Position numbers and translations under genes: made by a program. A stretch of 64,000 bases of DNA. Source: Sulfuricella sp. (GTDB taxonomy: Bacteria; Pseudomonadota; Gammaproteobacteria; Burkholderiales; Sulfuricellaceae). The notes beneath the pieces were generated by a model. That model did not search any database and was not told the DNA's origin. It saw nothing but the letters and a program-made list of their open reading frames with translations. Of this stretch, positions 16,133-38,322 are shown piece after piece (positions within the stretch are counted from its first letter, which is position 1; each line of letters opens with the position of its first letter). The stretch is taken from the NCBI GenBank assembly GCA_023266195.1, contig JAHFRP010000001.1, forward strand, positions 1-64,000, read 5' to 3'.

Positions 16133-17368
16133 ATGAATAGTCTGACGAACCTGTTGGGTTGGGTGGATGCGCGCTTCCCCCTGACCAAGCTGTGGAAAGA
16201 GCATCTTTCCGAATATTACGCGCCGAAAAACTTCAATTTCTGGTATTTCTTCGGCTCGCTGGCGCTGCTGGTGCTGGTGATCCAGATCGTTTCCGGCATT
16301 TTCCTCACCATGAACTACAAGCCGGATGCGGCCTACGCGTTCTATTCGGTGGAATACATCATGCGCGACGTGGACTGGGGCTGGCTGATCCGCTACGTCC
16401 ACTCCACCGGCGCGTCGATGTTCTTCGTGGTCGTCTATCTGCACATGTTCCGCGGGCTGATGTACGGCTCCTATCGCAAGCCGCGCGAACTGATCTGGAT
16501 CTTCGGCATGTTCATTTATCTCGCCCTGATGGCCGAAGCCTTCATGGGCTACCTGTTGCCCTGGGGCCAGATGTCGTACTGGGGTGCGCAGGTGATCGTG
16601 AACCTGTTCTCCGCCGTGCCGTTCGTCGGACCCGACCTGTCGGTCTGGATTCGCGGCGACTACGTGATCTCCGACGCGACCCTGAACCGCTTCTTCGCGT
16701 TCCACGTGGTTGCCGTGCCGCTGGTGCTGCTTGGTCTGGTGGTGGCGCATATCATCGCCCTGCACGAAGTCGGCTCGAACAACCCGGATGGCGTCGAGAT
16801 CAAGAAACACAAGGATCCCGTCACCCACATCCCGCTCGACGGCATTCCGTTCCATCCGTATTACACGGTGAAGGATATCGTCGGCGTGGTGGTGTTCCTG
16901 ATGGTGTTCTCGGCGATCGTGTTCTTTGCCCCGGACCTGGGTGGCTACTTCATCGAAGACAACAACTTCATTCCGGCCGACCCGCTGAAGACGCCGCCGC
17001 ATATCGCGCCGGTCTGGTATTTCACGCCGTTCTACGCCGTTCTGCGCGCCGTGCCGCCGATGTTCGGCTCGCAGTTCCCCGGCGTGATCGCGATGGGCGT
17101 GGCGGTGATGATCATTTTCTTCCTGCCCTGGCTCGACCGCGGCCCGGTCAAATCGATCCGCTACCGCGGCCCGATCTACAAGGCTGCGCTGACGCTGTTC
17201 GTGATCAGCTTCCTGGGTCTGGGTTATCTCGGCATGCAGCCGGTGACCCCGCTGTTCACGCTGCTCTCGCAGGTATTTACCACGATCTACCTGGCGTTCT
17301 TCATTCTGATGCCGTGGTACACCAAGATCGACAAATGCAAACCGGAACCGGAAAGGGTGACAGGATAA
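16133..17368 (+). CDS. petB: Ubiquinol-cytochrome c reductase, cytochrome b subunit
   Basis: The eight-helix membrane subunit of bc1 carries both b hemes and the quinone sites. It has 411 residues. Heme ligand His pairs lie in VHSTGASMFFVVVYLHMF and in FHVVAVPLVLLGLVVAHI. The quinol-oxidation motif, PEWY in mitochondria, reads PVWY here. Stop and petC start overlap (TAATG), indicating coupled translation. Confidence 0.98.
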   Translation: MNSLTNLLGWVDARFPLTKLWKEHLSEYYAPKNFNFWYFFGSLALLVLVIQIVSGIFLTMNYKPDAAYAFYSVEYIMRDVDWGWLIRYVHSTGASMFFVVVYLHMFRGLMYGSYRKPRELIWIFGMFIYLALMAEAFMGYLLPWGQMSYWGAQVIVNLFSAVPFVGPDLSVWIRGDYVISDATLNRFFAFHVVAVPLVLLGLVVAHIIALHEVGSNNPDGVEIKKHKDPVTHIPLDGIPFHPYYTVKDIVGVVVFLMVFSAIVFFAPDLGGYFIEDNNFIPADPLKTPPHIAPVWYFTPFYAVLRAVPPMFGSQFPGVIAMGVAVMIIFFLPWLDRGPVKSIRYRGPIYKAALTLFVISFLGLGYLGMQPVTPLFTLLSQVFTTIYLAFFILMPWYTKIDKCKPEPERVTG

Positions 17369-18081
17369 TGAAAAAGATACTGTTTTTCGTAAGCCTGCTG
17401 GCTTCGACGATGGCGTTCGCCAACACCGAACTCCAGCTGGACAAGGCGCCCGTCAAGCTGAGTGACCAGGCGTCGCTTCAACGCGGCGCAAAATACTTCG
17501 TCAACTACTGCCTGTCCTGCCATAGCGCCCAAGCCATGCGCTATAACCGTCTGCAGGATATCGGGCTGACCGAGCAGCAGATCAAGGACAACCTGATCTT
17601 CACCGGTGCCAAGGTCGGCGACACCATGACCAGCAGCATGAGCAAGAAGGATGCGATGGTGGCGTTCGGTGCGGCGCCGCCGGACTTGTCCGTGATTTCC
17701 CGCTCGCGCGGCGCGGATTATCTGTACACCTACTTGCGCAGCTTCTACCGCGACGATACCCGGCCGACCGGTTGGAACAATACGGTGTTCGATAAAGTCG
17801 GCATGCCGCATGTGCTGTACGAGCTTCAGGGCGAACAGGTGCTCGAAGTCGAGAAACATGGGCAGCATGAGGTCAAGAAGCTGGTGCTGGCCAAGCCGGG
17901 CAAGATGTCCCCGGCCGAGTTCAACGGCATGGTGGGCGACCTGGTGAATTACCTGGCGTTCATGGGTGAGCCGATGAAGGCGACGCGCATGAAGCTGGGC
18001 GTCATCGTACTGCTCTTCCTGGGCGGCTTCTTCTTCGTTGCGTATGCCCTGAAGAAAGAGTTTTGGAAGGATATTCATTAA
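17368..18081 (+). CDS. petC: Ubiquinol-cytochrome c reductase, cytochrome c1 subunit
   Basis: Cytochrome c1 receives the electron from the Rieske protein and passes it to a soluble c-type cytochrome. The 237-residue precursor has a cleavable signal (MKKILFFVSLLASTMAFA), a covalent heme motif CLSCH at 48-52, a probable axial Met near MGEPMKATRMK, and a C-terminal membrane anchor at about 208-226. It ends the petABC operon, with a terminator about 40 bp downstream. Confidence 0.98.
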   Translation: MKKILFFVSLLASTMAFANTELQLDKAPVKLSDQASLQRGAKYFVNYCLSCHSAQAMRYNRLQDIGLTEQQIKDNLIFTGAKVGDTMTSSMSKKDAMVAFGAAPPDLSVISRSRGADYLYTYLRSFYRDDTRPTGWNNTVFDKVGMPHVLYELQGEQVLEVEKHGQHEVKKLVLAKPGKMSPAEFNGMVGDLVNYLAFMGEPMKATRMKLGVIVLLFLGGFFFVAYALKKEFWKDIH

Positions 18082-18119
18082 GGCCATTCAGGCGGAGGCT
18101 TGCCTGGGAATGAAGGAAG

Positions 18120-18148
18120 CGGGCCGTCATGGCCCGTTTCTGCTTTTG
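18120..18148 (+). terminator. Terminator of petABC
   Basis: The stem cgggcc/ggcccg around gtcat is followed by the T-rich stretch tttctgctttt, which fits rho-independent termination after petC. The remaining 170 bp to sspA are expected to hold its promoter; no clear hexamers were identified there. Confidence 0.65.
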
Positions 18149-18321
18149 AGAGGCGCCAATCGCTGGCAAACCGTCGCGGTAAAATGTTACTATTGAGCCT
18201 TGCTTGTGGGCGTGCAAGGGGATATCTTCGCTCCGGCTTGTCTTTGCCGGAGGGGGATTCCGGCTCGGCCGCTGATGCGCCTCATGTAAACTATGTCAAT
18301 TTCTAGCAGTAGCCAAAACTT

Positions 18322-18921
18322 ATGATGACCCTTTATTCCGGCACGACGTGCCCCTTCAGCCAACGTTGCCGAATTGTCTTGTATGAAAAAGGCATGGATT
18401 TCCAGATCATCGATGTGGATGTCCACAACAAGCCTGAAGATCTGGCGGTGATGAATCCCTATAACCGCGTTCCGGTGCTGGTCGAGCGCGATTTGACCCT
18501 GCACGAGGCGAACATCATCAACGAATATATCGACGAGCGTTTTCCTCATCCGCAACTGATGCCCGCCGACCCGGTCATGCGCGGCCGCGCGCGGCTTTTC
18601 CTCCACAGCTTCGAGCAGGAGCTGTTCAGCCATGTCGACAGTATCGAGCACGGCAGCCAGAAGGCCGCCGACAAGGGGCGGGTGGCGGTGCGCGACAGCC
18701 TGGCTCAACTGGCGCCGTTGTTCGCCAAGCAAAAATTCATGCTGGGGGACGAGTTTTCCATGCTGGACGTGGCGATCGCTCCCCTGTTGTGGCGTTTGGA
18801 TCACTACGGCATTGCCCTGCCGAAGCAGGCGGCCTCCCTGCTGAAGTACGGCGAACGGTTATTCAGCCGGCCGGCATTCATCGAGGCGCTGACTCCATCC
18901 GAAAAGGCGATGCGCAAGTAA
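18322..18921 (+). CDS. sspA: Stringent starvation protein A
   Basis: SspA is an RNA-polymerase-associated protein of the glutathione-S-transferase fold that modulates transcription in starvation and acid stress. The 199-residue protein has the N-terminal thioredoxin-like half (TLYSGTTCPFSQRCRIVLYE) and the helical GST C-terminal half. Consecutive ATGs at 18322 and 18325 both fit; the second gives the usual MTLYSG start. Followed by sspB after 50 bp, as in many proteobacteria. Confidence 0.95.
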   Translation: MMTLYSGTTCPFSQRCRIVLYEKGMDFQIIDVDVHNKPEDLAVMNPYNRVPVLVERDLTLHEANIINEYIDERFPHPQLMPADPVMRGRARLFLHSFEQELFSHVDSIEHGSQKAADKGRVAVRDSLAQLAPLFAKQKFMLGDEFSMLDVAIAPLLWRLDHYGIALPKQAASLLKYGERLFSRPAFIEALTPSEKAMRK

Positions 18922-18971
18922 CGGACGCACGTCCCTGAGGCAGAGAGAAGCTAAGTATTGTTCGGGGCTCC

Positions 18972-19385
18972 ATGAGCGATATATCCACCAAGCCTTACCT
19001 GGTTCGCGCAATCTACGAATGGTGCACGGACAGCGGGTTTACGCCCTATCTCGTCGTTATCGTAGGGGAACATACACGGGTGCCGACCGAGTATGCGAAA
19101 GACGGTCAGGTCGTGCTGAATATCGGTCCGTCAGCCACGCGCGGCCTGTCGATCGGCAACGACATGATTCAGTTCTCGGCGCGGTTTGGCGGCGCGTCGC
19201 GCGACATCGAGGTGCCCATGGACGCGGTGGCAAGCATCTACGCCCGTGAGAATGCGCAAGGCCTGTCCTTTGCCGTGGTAGAACAGGGTGAAGAGGGTTT
19301 CGCCGGCGGTGCGTCAGTGGATGGGGCGCCTGGAGACCTGCCTCCCTCGCCGCGCGGCAAGCCTCGGTTAAAAATAGTCAAATAA
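18972..19385 (+). CDS. sspB: ClpXP specificity-enhancing factor SspB
   Basis: SspB tethers ssrA-tagged proteins to the ClpXP protease. The 137-residue protein has the folded substrate-binding domain (KPYLVRAIYEWCTDSGFTPY, then VPMDAVASIYARENAQG at the edge), a flexible Gly/Pro linker and the short basic C-terminal ClpX-docking tail GKPRLKIVK. Context after sspA confirms the assignment. Confidence 0.95.
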   Translation: MSDISTKPYLVRAIYEWCTDSGFTPYLVVIVGEHTRVPTEYAKDGQVVLNIGPSATRGLSIGNDMIQFSARFGGASRDIEVPMDAVASIYARENAQGLSFAVVEQGEEGFAGGASVDGAPGDLPPSPRGKPRLKIVK

Positions 19386-19440
19386 TAAACGCGTATATTT
19401 TCGCGCGATTTGAGAAAATTTCGGCCAATCCAAACCTTAT

Positions 19441-19469
19441 TTGCCGAAAGCGTATTAACCCCCTATAAT
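19441..19469 (+). promoter_or_regulatory. Promoter of the tRNA-tuf operon
   Basis: TTGCCG (19441-19446), a 17-bp spacer and a perfect TATAAT (19464-19469) precede the first tRNA by 23 bp. The bases after the -10 (cccgccc) form a GC-rich discriminator of the kind seen in stringently controlled stable-RNA promoters. Growth-rate control is inferred from that. Confidence 0.75.
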
Positions 19470-19491
19470 CCCGCCCTGTTTAGGTTTAGGC

Positions 19492-19567
19492 GCCGGCATA
19501 GCTCAGTAGGTAGAGCAGCTGATTTGTAATCAGAAGGTCCCGAGTTCGATTCTTGGTGCCGGCACCA
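19492..19567 (+). tRNA. tRNA-Thr (TGT)
   Basis: A 76-nt cloverleaf. Acceptor arms gccggca/tgccggc pair fully and CCA is encoded. The anticodon arm ctgat-ttgtaat-cag gives anticodon TGT, which reads ACA threonine codons. The T arm has the usual gttcgatt. First of four tRNAs before tuf, the conserved thrU-tyrU-glyT-thrT-tufB order. Confidence 0.97.
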
Positions 19568-19664
19568 GGAACTGCGGGATGCCGGCGCAAAAAAATAATT
19601 GTATGCGGATGGCGAAAGTGTTTGACAAGTTATCTCGGCACTCCCATAATTAGCGGTTTCGTTC

Positions 19665-19749
<85 letters not shown>

Positions 19750-19816
19750 GTATTTGTAGTTTTAGATTGACCAGAAGACGGAGCGGACTCTCGTCTTCGT
19801 GCTCTTGTCCGGGAAC

Positions 19817-19890
19817 GCGGGTGTAGCTCAATGGTAGAGCAGAAGTTTTCCAAACTTATGACGAGGGTTCGATTCCCTTCACCCGCTCCA
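19817..19890 (+). tRNA. tRNA-Gly (TCC)
   Basis: A 74-nt cloverleaf with acceptor arms gcgggtg/cacccgc and encoded CCA. The anticodon loop ttttccaaa gives TCC, reading GGA and GGG glycine codons. Confidence 0.97.
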
Positions 19891-19926
19891 GTTTGATTTT
19901 AGGTGTGGTAGTAGCGCCGGTTTAGC

Positions 19927-20001
<75 letters not shown>

Positions 20002-20036
20002 TTATTTTTTTGGAATAAGTGCTAAAGGAAATAATC

Positions 20037-21227
<1,191 letters not shown>

Positions 21228-21312
21228 TTAAGCCTGTGGCTTGTGGCTTATAGCTGGTAGCTGTCGGTTTTGCTACTCGCTACGAGCTACCGGCTACTAG
21301 CCAGAAGTAAAT
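21228..21312 (+). repeat. TAGC/GGCTAC-type degenerate repeat spacer
   Basis: The spacer between tuf and tRNA-Trp is built from short repeats such as cttgtggctt, agctggtagct and gctaccggctac, which can fold on themselves. Similar wording recurs between rpoB and rpoC and after the second tuf. Confidence 0.45.
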
Positions 21313-21388
21313 AGGCCAGTAGCTCAATTGGCAGAGTATCGGTCTCCAAAACCGAGGGTTGGGGGTTCGAGGCCCTCCTGGCCTGCCA
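21313..21388 (+). tRNA. tRNA-Trp (CCA)
   Basis: A 76-nt cloverleaf with acceptor arms aggccag/ctggcct, G discriminator and encoded CCA. The anticodon arm cggtctccaaaaccg gives CCA for tryptophan. Its place between tuf and secE is conserved in proteobacteria. Confidence 0.97.
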
Positions 21389-21491
21389 GATAACCGGTGT
21401 GGGAAATAAGCGAACAAGCAAACTAGCAGTTGGTTAAGCGGGCGGCCGGCATGAATGTCGGTCGCTGTTTGCATTTCCGAAAAAGAAACTT

Positions 21492-21839
21492 ATGACAGAC
21501 AAAATCAAGTTGGTTTTTGCCATTCTGCTGCTTGCGGCGGGAATCGCCGGTTTCTATCTTCTGTCCGAGCAGGCGCTGGTGCTGCGCGTGCTGGTGGTGC
21601 TTGCGAGCATGGGGCTGGCAACGGCCGTGGCGTGGTTTACTGCGCCGGGCAAACAGTTCTTTGCCTTCGGCAAGGATTCCTGGACGGAAACCAAGAAAGT
21701 CGTTTGGCCGACCCGCAAGGAAACGCTGCAAACTACTGGCGTGGTGTTCCTGCTGGTGGTGGTGCTGGCGATTTTCCTGTGGATTGTGGATGCCAGCCTG
21801 ATGTGGGCTGTCAAATTGTTGATGGGCCAGGGGGACTGA
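21492..21839 (+). CDS. secE: Preprotein translocase subunit SecE
   Basis: SecE clamps SecY in the general secretion channel. The 115-residue protein is the three-helix form: helices at about 6-24, 29-48 and 84-108, with the conserved amphipathic [17 protein letters not shown] just before the third helix. Its stop overlaps the nusG start (TGATG). Confidence 0.97.
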   Translation: MTDKIKLVFAILLLAAGIAGFYLLSEQALVLRVLVVLASMGLATAVAWFTAPGKQFFAFGKDSWTETKKVVWPTRKETLQTTGVVFLLVVVLAIFLWIVDASLMWAVKLLMGQGD

Positions 21840-22372
21840 TGGCAATGCGATGGTACGTGGTGCACGCCTATTCCGGCTTCGAGAAGAGTGTGCAGCGAGC
21901 TTTGCAGGAACGCATCGAGCGCGCCGGCATGCAAGACAAGTTCGGTCAGATTCTGGTGCCGGTCGAAGAAGTGGTCGAAATGAAAAGCGGCCAGAAGAGC
22001 ATCAGCGAGCGTAAGTTTTTCCCGGGCTATGTGCTGGTGCAAATGGAAATGGACGATGAGACCTGGCATCTGGTGAAAAACACCGCCAAGGTCACCGGCT
22101 TCGTCGGCGGTTCCGCGCAAAAACCCACACCGATCAGCGAAAAGGAAGTCGCCGCGCTGATGCAGCAGATCCAGGAAGGCGTGGAGAAGCCCAGGCCCAA
22201 GGTGCTGTTCGAGGTGGGCGAGGCGGTTCGCGTCAAGGAAGGTCCGTTCACCGATTTCAACGGCATGGTGGAAGAGGTCAATTACGACAAGAGCAAGCTG
22301 CGCGTGTCGGTGCTGATCTTCGGCCGTTCCACACCGGTGGAGCTGGAATTCAGCCAGGTCGAAAAGGCCTGA
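21839..22372 (+). CDS. nusG: Transcription termination/antitermination factor NusG
   Basis: NusG binds RNA polymerase, suppresses pausing and links it to Rho or to the leading ribosome. The 177-residue protein has the NGN domain ([33 protein letters not shown]) and the C-terminal KOW domain ([18 protein letters not shown]). The ATG at 21839 overlaps the secE stop; a second ATG two codons later would also serve. Confidence 0.97.
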   Translation: MAMRWYVVHAYSGFEKSVQRALQERIERAGMQDKFGQILVPVEEVVEMKSGQKSISERKFFPGYVLVQMEMDDETWHLVKNTAKVTGFVGGSAQKPTPISEKEVAALMQQIQEGVEKPRPKVLFEVGEAVRVKEGPFTDFNGMVEEVNYDKSKLRVSVLIFGRSTPVELEFSQVEKA

Positions 22373-22402
22373 ACCAAGAATTTTTAACTGGGGAGCCTGG
22401 CA

Positions 22403-22418
22403 CGGCACGTATGTGCCG
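22403..22418 (+). promoter_or_regulatory. Hairpin in the rplK leader
   Basis: cggcac-gtat-gtgccg is a perfect 6-bp stem 33 bp before the rplK start. In many bacteria L1 represses translation by binding the rplKA leader. This hairpin is a candidate part of such a site, but I could not match it to a defined L1 motif. Confidence 0.3.
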
Positions 22419-22451
22419 GGCGTTTGTACCCGTTTTAGAGGAGCTGTAAAA

Positions 22452-22883
22452 GTGGCAAAGAAAATCATCGGTTATATCAAGCTGCAGGTTCCTGCAGGCA
22501 AGGCGAACCCCAGCCCGCCCATCGGCCCGGCGCTGGGCCAGCGCGGTTTGAACATCATGGAGTTCTGCAAGGCATTCAATGCGCAGACCCAAGGCATGGA
22601 AGTCGGTCTGCCGATTCCGGTGGTGATCACCGCCTACGCGGACAAGAGCTTCACCTTCATCATGAAGACTCCGCCTGCCACGGTGCTGATCAAGAAGGCT
22701 TCCGGCGTGCAGAAGGGCAGCCCGCGGCCGCATACCGACAAGGTCGGCAAGCTCACGCGCGCCCAGGCCGAAGACATCGCCAAGGCCAAGATGCCCGATT
22801 TGACCGCGGCCGATATGGACGCGGCGGTTCGCACCATCGCCGGCAGCGCCCGCAGCATGGGTATTGAAGTGGAGGGCGTATAA
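22452..22883 (+). CDS. rplK: 50S ribosomal protein L11
   Basis: L11 forms the GTPase-associated stalk base with 23S rRNA and is needed for RelA activation. The 143-residue protein starts at GTG ([16 protein letters not shown]), with Shine-Dalgarno gaggagct just upstream. The Pro-rich loop [15 protein letters not shown] is typical. rplA begins 1 bp after its stop. Confidence 0.98.
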   Translation: MAKKIIGYIKLQVPAGKANPSPPIGPALGQRGLNIMEFCKAFNAQTQGMEVGLPIPVVITAYADKSFTFIMKTPPATVLIKKASGVQKGSPRPHTDKVGKLTRAQAEDIAKAKMPDLTAADMDAAVRTIAGSARSMGIEVEGV

Positions 22884-22884
22884 C

Positions 22885-23580
22885 ATGGCTCATATTTCCA
22901 AGCGTGCCAAGGCCATCAACGCCAAGGTCGATCGCAGCAAATCCTACGCGCTGGCGGATGCGCTGGCGCTGGTCAAGCAGACCGCGACCGCGAAGTTCGA
23001 CGAATCCATCGACGTCGCGGTCAACCTGGGCATCGACGCCCGTAAATCCGACCAACTGGTGCGCGGCTCCGTCGTGCTGCCGCGCGGCACCGGCAAGACC
23101 GTGCGCATCGCCGTGTTCGCCCAGGGCGACAATGTCGCCAAGGCCAAGGATGCGGGTGCGGATATCGTCGGCTTCGAAGACCTGGCCGCCGAAATCAAGG
23201 CCGGCAAGATGGACTTCGACGTGGTCATCGCGACGCCCGATGCGATGCGCGTGGTCGGTCAGCTGGGTCAAATCCTCGGTCCGCGTGGCCTGATGCCGAA
23301 CCCGAAGGTGGGCACCGTGACGCCGAACGTGGCCGAGGCGGTGAAGAACGCCAAGGCCGGTCAGGTGCAGTACCGTACCGACAAGGGCGGCATCGTGCAG
23401 TGCACGATCGGCCGCGCTTCCTTCAGCGAAGATGCGCTGAAGGAAAATCTGCTGGCACTGGTTGACGCGTTGAACAAGGCCAAGCCGGCCGCGTCGAAAG
23501 GTGTATATCTCAAGAAACTGGCCGTCTCTAGCACCATGGGGGTGGGCGTCAGAGTGGATCACAGCACGCTGACGGCATAA
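22885..23580 (+). CDS. rplA: 50S ribosomal protein L1
   Basis: L1 forms the mobile stalk near the E site and represses its own operon. The 231-residue protein has the typical [14 protein letters not shown] and [16 protein letters not shown] blocks. The start at 22885 ([10 protein letters not shown]) was chosen over an upstream in-frame codon inside rplK. Confidence 0.98.
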   Translation: MAHISKRAKAINAKVDRSKSYALADALALVKQTATAKFDESIDVAVNLGIDARKSDQLVRGSVVLPRGTGKTVRIAVFAQGDNVAKAKDAGADIVGFEDLAAEIKAGKMDFDVVIATPDAMRVVGQLGQILGPRGLMPNPKVGTVTPNVAEAVKNAKAGQVQYRTDKGGIVQCTIGRASFSEDALKENLLALVDALNKAKPAASKGVYLKKLAVSSTMGVGVRVDHSTLTA

Positions 23581-23907
23581 CGAACTTTGGGTCTGCCGGT
23601 GCAAGCCGGCAGGCCGTCAAAGACCGTAGAGGCGGATGAGGGTGGTTTGGCGAGGAATACCTTGCGGCGCCCGATGAAGCTTAATTGTTGGGGAATCGGT
23701 CGTTGTCGGGTGGTGTTGTTTTTCCACCCTTTGCGCCCGATTCCTCGCTCTCTACGCAGATGGCGCGCCCAGACAGGTATCGAATTAGTTGCCGGCTCCG
23801 TTTTTCCGGCATCGACGTCTCCTGAATGAAGGTCGCCGTGGGTAAGTTCCGCAGCAAGACGAAGCATGTTTTGTTCGGGGCTGATTTTAACGGAAGGAGG
23901 GAAGACC
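23581..23907 (+). promoter_or_regulatory. rplJL leader region (L10-leader type)
   Basis: The 327-bp gap between rplA and rplJ contains no gene. It starts with a hairpin (tctgccggtgcaagccggca), followed by accgtagaggcgg and other stems. Position, length and folding fit the L10(L7/L12)4-binding leader that represses rplJL translation, and a promoter for rplJL is expected here. The Shine-Dalgarno ggagg (23896-23900) sits 7 bp before the TTG start of rplJ. Confidence 0.55.
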
Positions 23908-24432
23908 TTGAGTCTGAATCTTGAAGAGAAAAAAGCGGTTGTAGCGGAAGTGAGCGCGCAACTGGCGAGTGCTCAGACCATCGTGATGGCCGAGTACCGC
24001 GGCATGGAAGTGGCCGACATGACCAAGCTGCGCGCCAAGGCACGCGAAGCCGGCGTCTACCTGCGCGTGTTGAAAAACACCCTGGTCCGCCGCGCCGTTG
24101 CTGAAACACCGTTTGCGGGATTGTCCGACCAGATGGTCGGGCCGCTTGCTTACGGTATTTCCAGCGACCCCGTTGCCGCAGCGAAAGTGCTGCACGAATT
24201 TGCCAAGGGTAACGACAAGTTCGTGATCAAAGCCGGCGCCATGGCGAATTTCGTGATGTCCTCCAAGGATGTCGCGAATCTGGCCACCATGCCGAGCCGC
24301 GACGAATTGCTGTCCAAGCTCATGGGCACGATGCAGGCGCCAATCGCAACGTTCGTGCGTACGCTCAACGAAGTGCCGACCAAGTTCGTTCGCGGACTTG
24401 CTGCCGTGCGCGACGCCAAGCAGGCCGCGTAA
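23908..24432 (+). CDS. rplJ: 50S ribosomal protein L10
   Basis: L10 anchors the L7/L12 stalk to the ribosome. The 174-residue protein has [20 protein letters not shown] at the N-terminus, the rRNA-binding [19 protein letters not shown], and a C-terminal helix for L7/L12. TTG at 23908 was chosen because of the strong Shine-Dalgarno 7 bp upstream and the family N-terminus. Confidence 0.97.
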   Translation: MSLNLEEKKAVVAEVSAQLASAQTIVMAEYRGMEVADMTKLRAKAREAGVYLRVLKNTLVRRAVAETPFAGLSDQMVGPLAYGISSDPVAAAKVLHEFAKGNDKFVIKAGAMANFVMSSKDVANLATMPSRDELLSKLMGTMQAPIATFVRTLNEVPTKFVRGLAAVRDAKQAA

Positions 24433-24493
24433 CCAGCTGCAACCAAATCTTAAATCCAGTTTCAACTAAACTAAATTCAGGAGTTGTTAAATC

Positions 24494-24868
24494 ATGGCTA
24501 TTTCCAAAGCTGAAATCCTCGACGCAATCGCCGGCATGACCGTGCTGGAACTGTCCGAAATGATCAAGGACATGGAAGAAAAATTCGGCGTGTCCGCCGC
24601 GGCCGCCGCTGTTGCTGTCGCCGCCCCCGCTGCTGCCGCTGCTGCTGCGGAAGAGAAGACCGAATTCGACGTCATCCTGACTGGTGCCGGCGAAAACAAG
24701 GTTAACACCATCAAAGTGGTTCGCACCATTACCGGCCTGGGTCTGAAGGAAGCCAAGGACTTGGTGGACGGCGCCCCCAAGGCGGTCAAGGAAGGCGTTT
24801 CCAAGGCTGACGCGGATGCCGTTGCCAAGCAGTTGATCGAAGCCGGCGCGACCTGCGAAGTCAAGTAA
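24494..24868 (+). CDS. rplL: 50S ribosomal protein L7/L12
   Basis: L7/L12 is the multicopy stalk protein that recruits translational GTPases. The 124-residue protein shows an N-terminal dimerisation half ([20 protein letters not shown]), an Ala-rich hinge at about residues 36-53, and the C-terminal factor-binding domain ([20 protein letters not shown]). Confidence 0.98.
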   Translation: MAISKAEILDAIAGMTVLELSEMIKDMEEKFGVSAAAAAVAVAAPAAAAAAAEEKTEFDVILTGAGENKVNTIKVVRTITGLGLKEAKDLVDGAPKAVKEGVSKADADAVAKQLIEAGATCEVK

Positions 24869-24888
24869 GCCGTTCAGTAAGGAAATCG

Positions 24889-24923
24889 GGCTGGCGGGAA
24901 ACCGCCGGCCTTTTCCCGTTTTA
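24889..24923 (+). terminator. Attenuator-like hairpin between rplL and rpoB
   Basis: ggctggcgg-gaaa-ccgccggcc forms a 9-bp stem with one G-U pair and a GNRA-type loop, followed by ttttcccgtttt. The position is that of the partial terminator that lowers rpoBC expression relative to rplJL in enteric bacteria. Confidence 0.7.
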
Positions 24924-25022
24924 GCAGTTGCCTATTTTTAGAAGCCGGCAGATAGCAGACCGCCCCGTTCCCGCAGTCTTCTGCCTTCCGTCCTCTGATG
25001 CGGAACCATCCATGGAGATACT

Positions 25023-29096
<4,074 letters not shown>

Positions 29097-29207
29097 GAAG
29101 CTGGTAGCCGGTAGCCGGCGGCCTGTAGCAGGATCAGGCCACCGGCTCCGCCGGCAACGAAACTGCTACAGGCTACAAGCTGCGAGCCACAAGCTCAGGA
29201 GACAGAA
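29097..29207 (+). repeat. Repeat-type spacer between rpoB and rpoC
   Basis: This 111-bp spacer holds a perfect 11-bp inverted repeat, gcctgtagcag (29121-29131) and ctgctacaggc (29163-29173). It also has several copies of ggtagccggtagc-like and gccacaagct-like words. Comparable wording occurs at 21228-21312. The spacing between rpoB and rpoC is usually shorter, so this looks like an acquired or expanded repeat. Confidence 0.6.
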
Positions 29208-33410
<4,203 letters not shown>

Positions 33411-33431
33411 TGCAAAACGCGCGAAGCGTAT

Positions 33432-33482
33432 CTTGTTTCCCTCGCCCGCTCGCGGGAGAGGGTTGGGGGTGTGGGAAACAAG
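33432..33482. repeat. Nested palindromic repeat after rpoC
   Basis: An outer inverted repeat, cttgtttccc (33432-33441) and gggaaacaag (33473-33482), encloses a hairpin of the ccctcgcccgc/gcgggagaggg kind. It may end rpoBC transcription, but it resembles a common dispersed repeat. Confidence 0.5.
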
Positions 33483-33556
33483 TGTGGCGACTCGCTATGG
33501 TCGTTGAGTTATCCACGCGGCGGTTTCGTTACGGCGAAATAACCGCACGGATGTCT

Positions 33557-33585
33557 TGACATTTACGCAGGGAAAAAATAGAATC
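33557..33585 (+). promoter_or_regulatory. Promoter of the str operon
   Basis: A perfect -35 TTGACA (33557-33562), a 17-bp spacer and TAGAAT (33580-33585) form a near-consensus sigma-70 promoter about 105 bp before rpsL. It should drive rpsL, rpsG, fusA and tuf. Confidence 0.85.
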
Positions 33586-33640
33586 CACAGTCTTTTTAGC
33601 AGTGGCTAATATTCCGCCTTGAGCGGGTGCATATATATTC

Positions 33641-33675
33641 GGGACGGCAACGGTTGCCGTCCCAGTTATTTTTTT
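33641..33675 (+). terminator. Attenuator-like hairpin just before rpsL
   Basis: gggacggcaa and ttgccgtccc pair in a strong stem (33641-33663) followed by agttattttttt, the form of an intrinsic terminator. It lies between the promoter and the rpsL start at 33690, so most transcripts would meet it before the first gene. This suggests regulated read-through, or a stabilising 5' hairpin. Confidence 0.7.
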
Positions 33676-33689
33676 AGGAATGGATAACA

Positions 33690-34067
33690 ATGCCAACGAT
33701 TAACCAGTTAGTGCGTAAGCCGCGCGAGCCGAAGCCCGTCAAGAGCAAAGTGCCTGCGCTGGAAAGCAGCCCGCAAAAACGCGGCGTGTGCACCCGCGTC
33801 TACACCACGACGCCGAAAAAGCCAAACTCCGCCTTGCGTAAGGTGGCCCGTGTGCGCCTCACCAACGGTTTCGAGGTAAGTAGCTATATCGGCGGCGAAG
33901 GCCACAACCTGCAGGAGCACTCGGTGGTATTGATTCGCGGCGGCCGCGTCAAGGACCTGCCGGGCGTGCGTTATCACACCGTGCGCGGCAGCCTGGATAC
34001 CGCCGGCGTGAAAGATCGCAAGCAGAGCCGGTCCAAGTACGGCGCAAAACGCCCCAAGGCGGCTTAA
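33690..34067 (+). CDS. rpsL: 30S ribosomal protein S12
   Basis: S12 monitors codon-anticodon pairing in the decoding centre. The 125-residue protein contains [13 protein letters not shown] and [13 protein letters not shown]; Lys43 and Lys88, whose changes give streptomycin resistance, are in the wild-type state. First gene of the str operon. Confidence 0.98.
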   Translation: MPTINQLVRKPREPKPVKSKVPALESSPQKRGVCTRVYTTTPKKPNSALRKVARVRLTNGFEVSSYIGGEGHNLQEHSVVLIRGGRVKDLPGVRYHTVRGSLDTAGVKDRKQSRSKYGAKRPKAA

Positions 34068-34084
34068 TTAATTCAAGAGATTGA

Positions 34085-34567
<483 letters not shown>

Positions 34568-34600
34568 TTGTTTGTACTGACAACATAAAAGGCTGTAGCT

Positions 34601-36694
<2,094 letters not shown>

Positions 36695-36721
36695 TCGTTC
36701 TTTAGACAAAAGGAAGTCATC

Positions 36722-37912
<1,191 letters not shown>

Positions 37913-37930
37913 TTTAGCTTGTGTTCATGG

Positions 37931-37957
37931 CTTGTGGCGGGTTTTCCCGCTGCAAGC
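37931..37957 (+). promoter_or_regulatory. Hairpin between tuf and rpsJ
   Basis: gcttgtggcggg-tttt-cccgctgcaagc is an almost perfect 12-bp stem 41 bp before the rpsJ start. No T-run directly follows. It may mark an RNA end or a regulatory structure between the str and S10 groups. Confidence 0.45.
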
Positions 37958-37996
37958 ACGAAGCAACCCGCTCTTTTACGCTCTTTGGAACATAAT

Positions 37997-38305
37997 ATGC
38001 AAAGCCAAAAAATCCGCATCCGCCTGAAGGCCTTTGATTATCGCCTGATAGACCAGTCTGCGCTAGAAATCGTGGAGACCGCCAAGCGCACCGGCGCCGT
38101 GGTCAAGGGCCCGGTTCCCTTGCCTACCCGTATCGAACGCTTCGATATTCTGCGCTCGCCCCACGTCAACAAGACCTCGCGTGACCAGCTGGAAATTCGT
38201 ACCCATCTGCGTCTGATGGACATCATCGATCCTACCGACAAAACGGTGGATGCCCTGATGAAACTGGACCTGCCTGCCGGGGTTGATGTAGAAATCAAGT
38301 TGTAG
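37997..38305 (+). CDS. rpsJ: 30S ribosomal protein S10
   Basis: S10 is a 30S head protein that also pairs with NusB in antitermination. From the ATG at 37997 it has 102 residues ([20 protein letters not shown]), the normal length. The frame is open upstream, but that part does not match the family. First gene of the S10 group. Confidence 0.97.
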   Translation: MQSQKIRIRLKAFDYRLIDQSALEIVETAKRTGAVVKGPVPLPTRIERFDILRSPHVNKTSRDQLEIRTHLRLMDIIDPTDKTVDALMKLDLPAGVDVEIKL

Positions 38306-38322
38306 TAAAAAATCAGGTAGTG

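Noticed and set aside
16133-17368. Loss of the PEWY motif in cytochrome b as a sign of a non-functional enzyme.
   Set aside because: PVWY variants are known in proteobacterial cytochrome b, all heme ligands are present, and the operon is intact.
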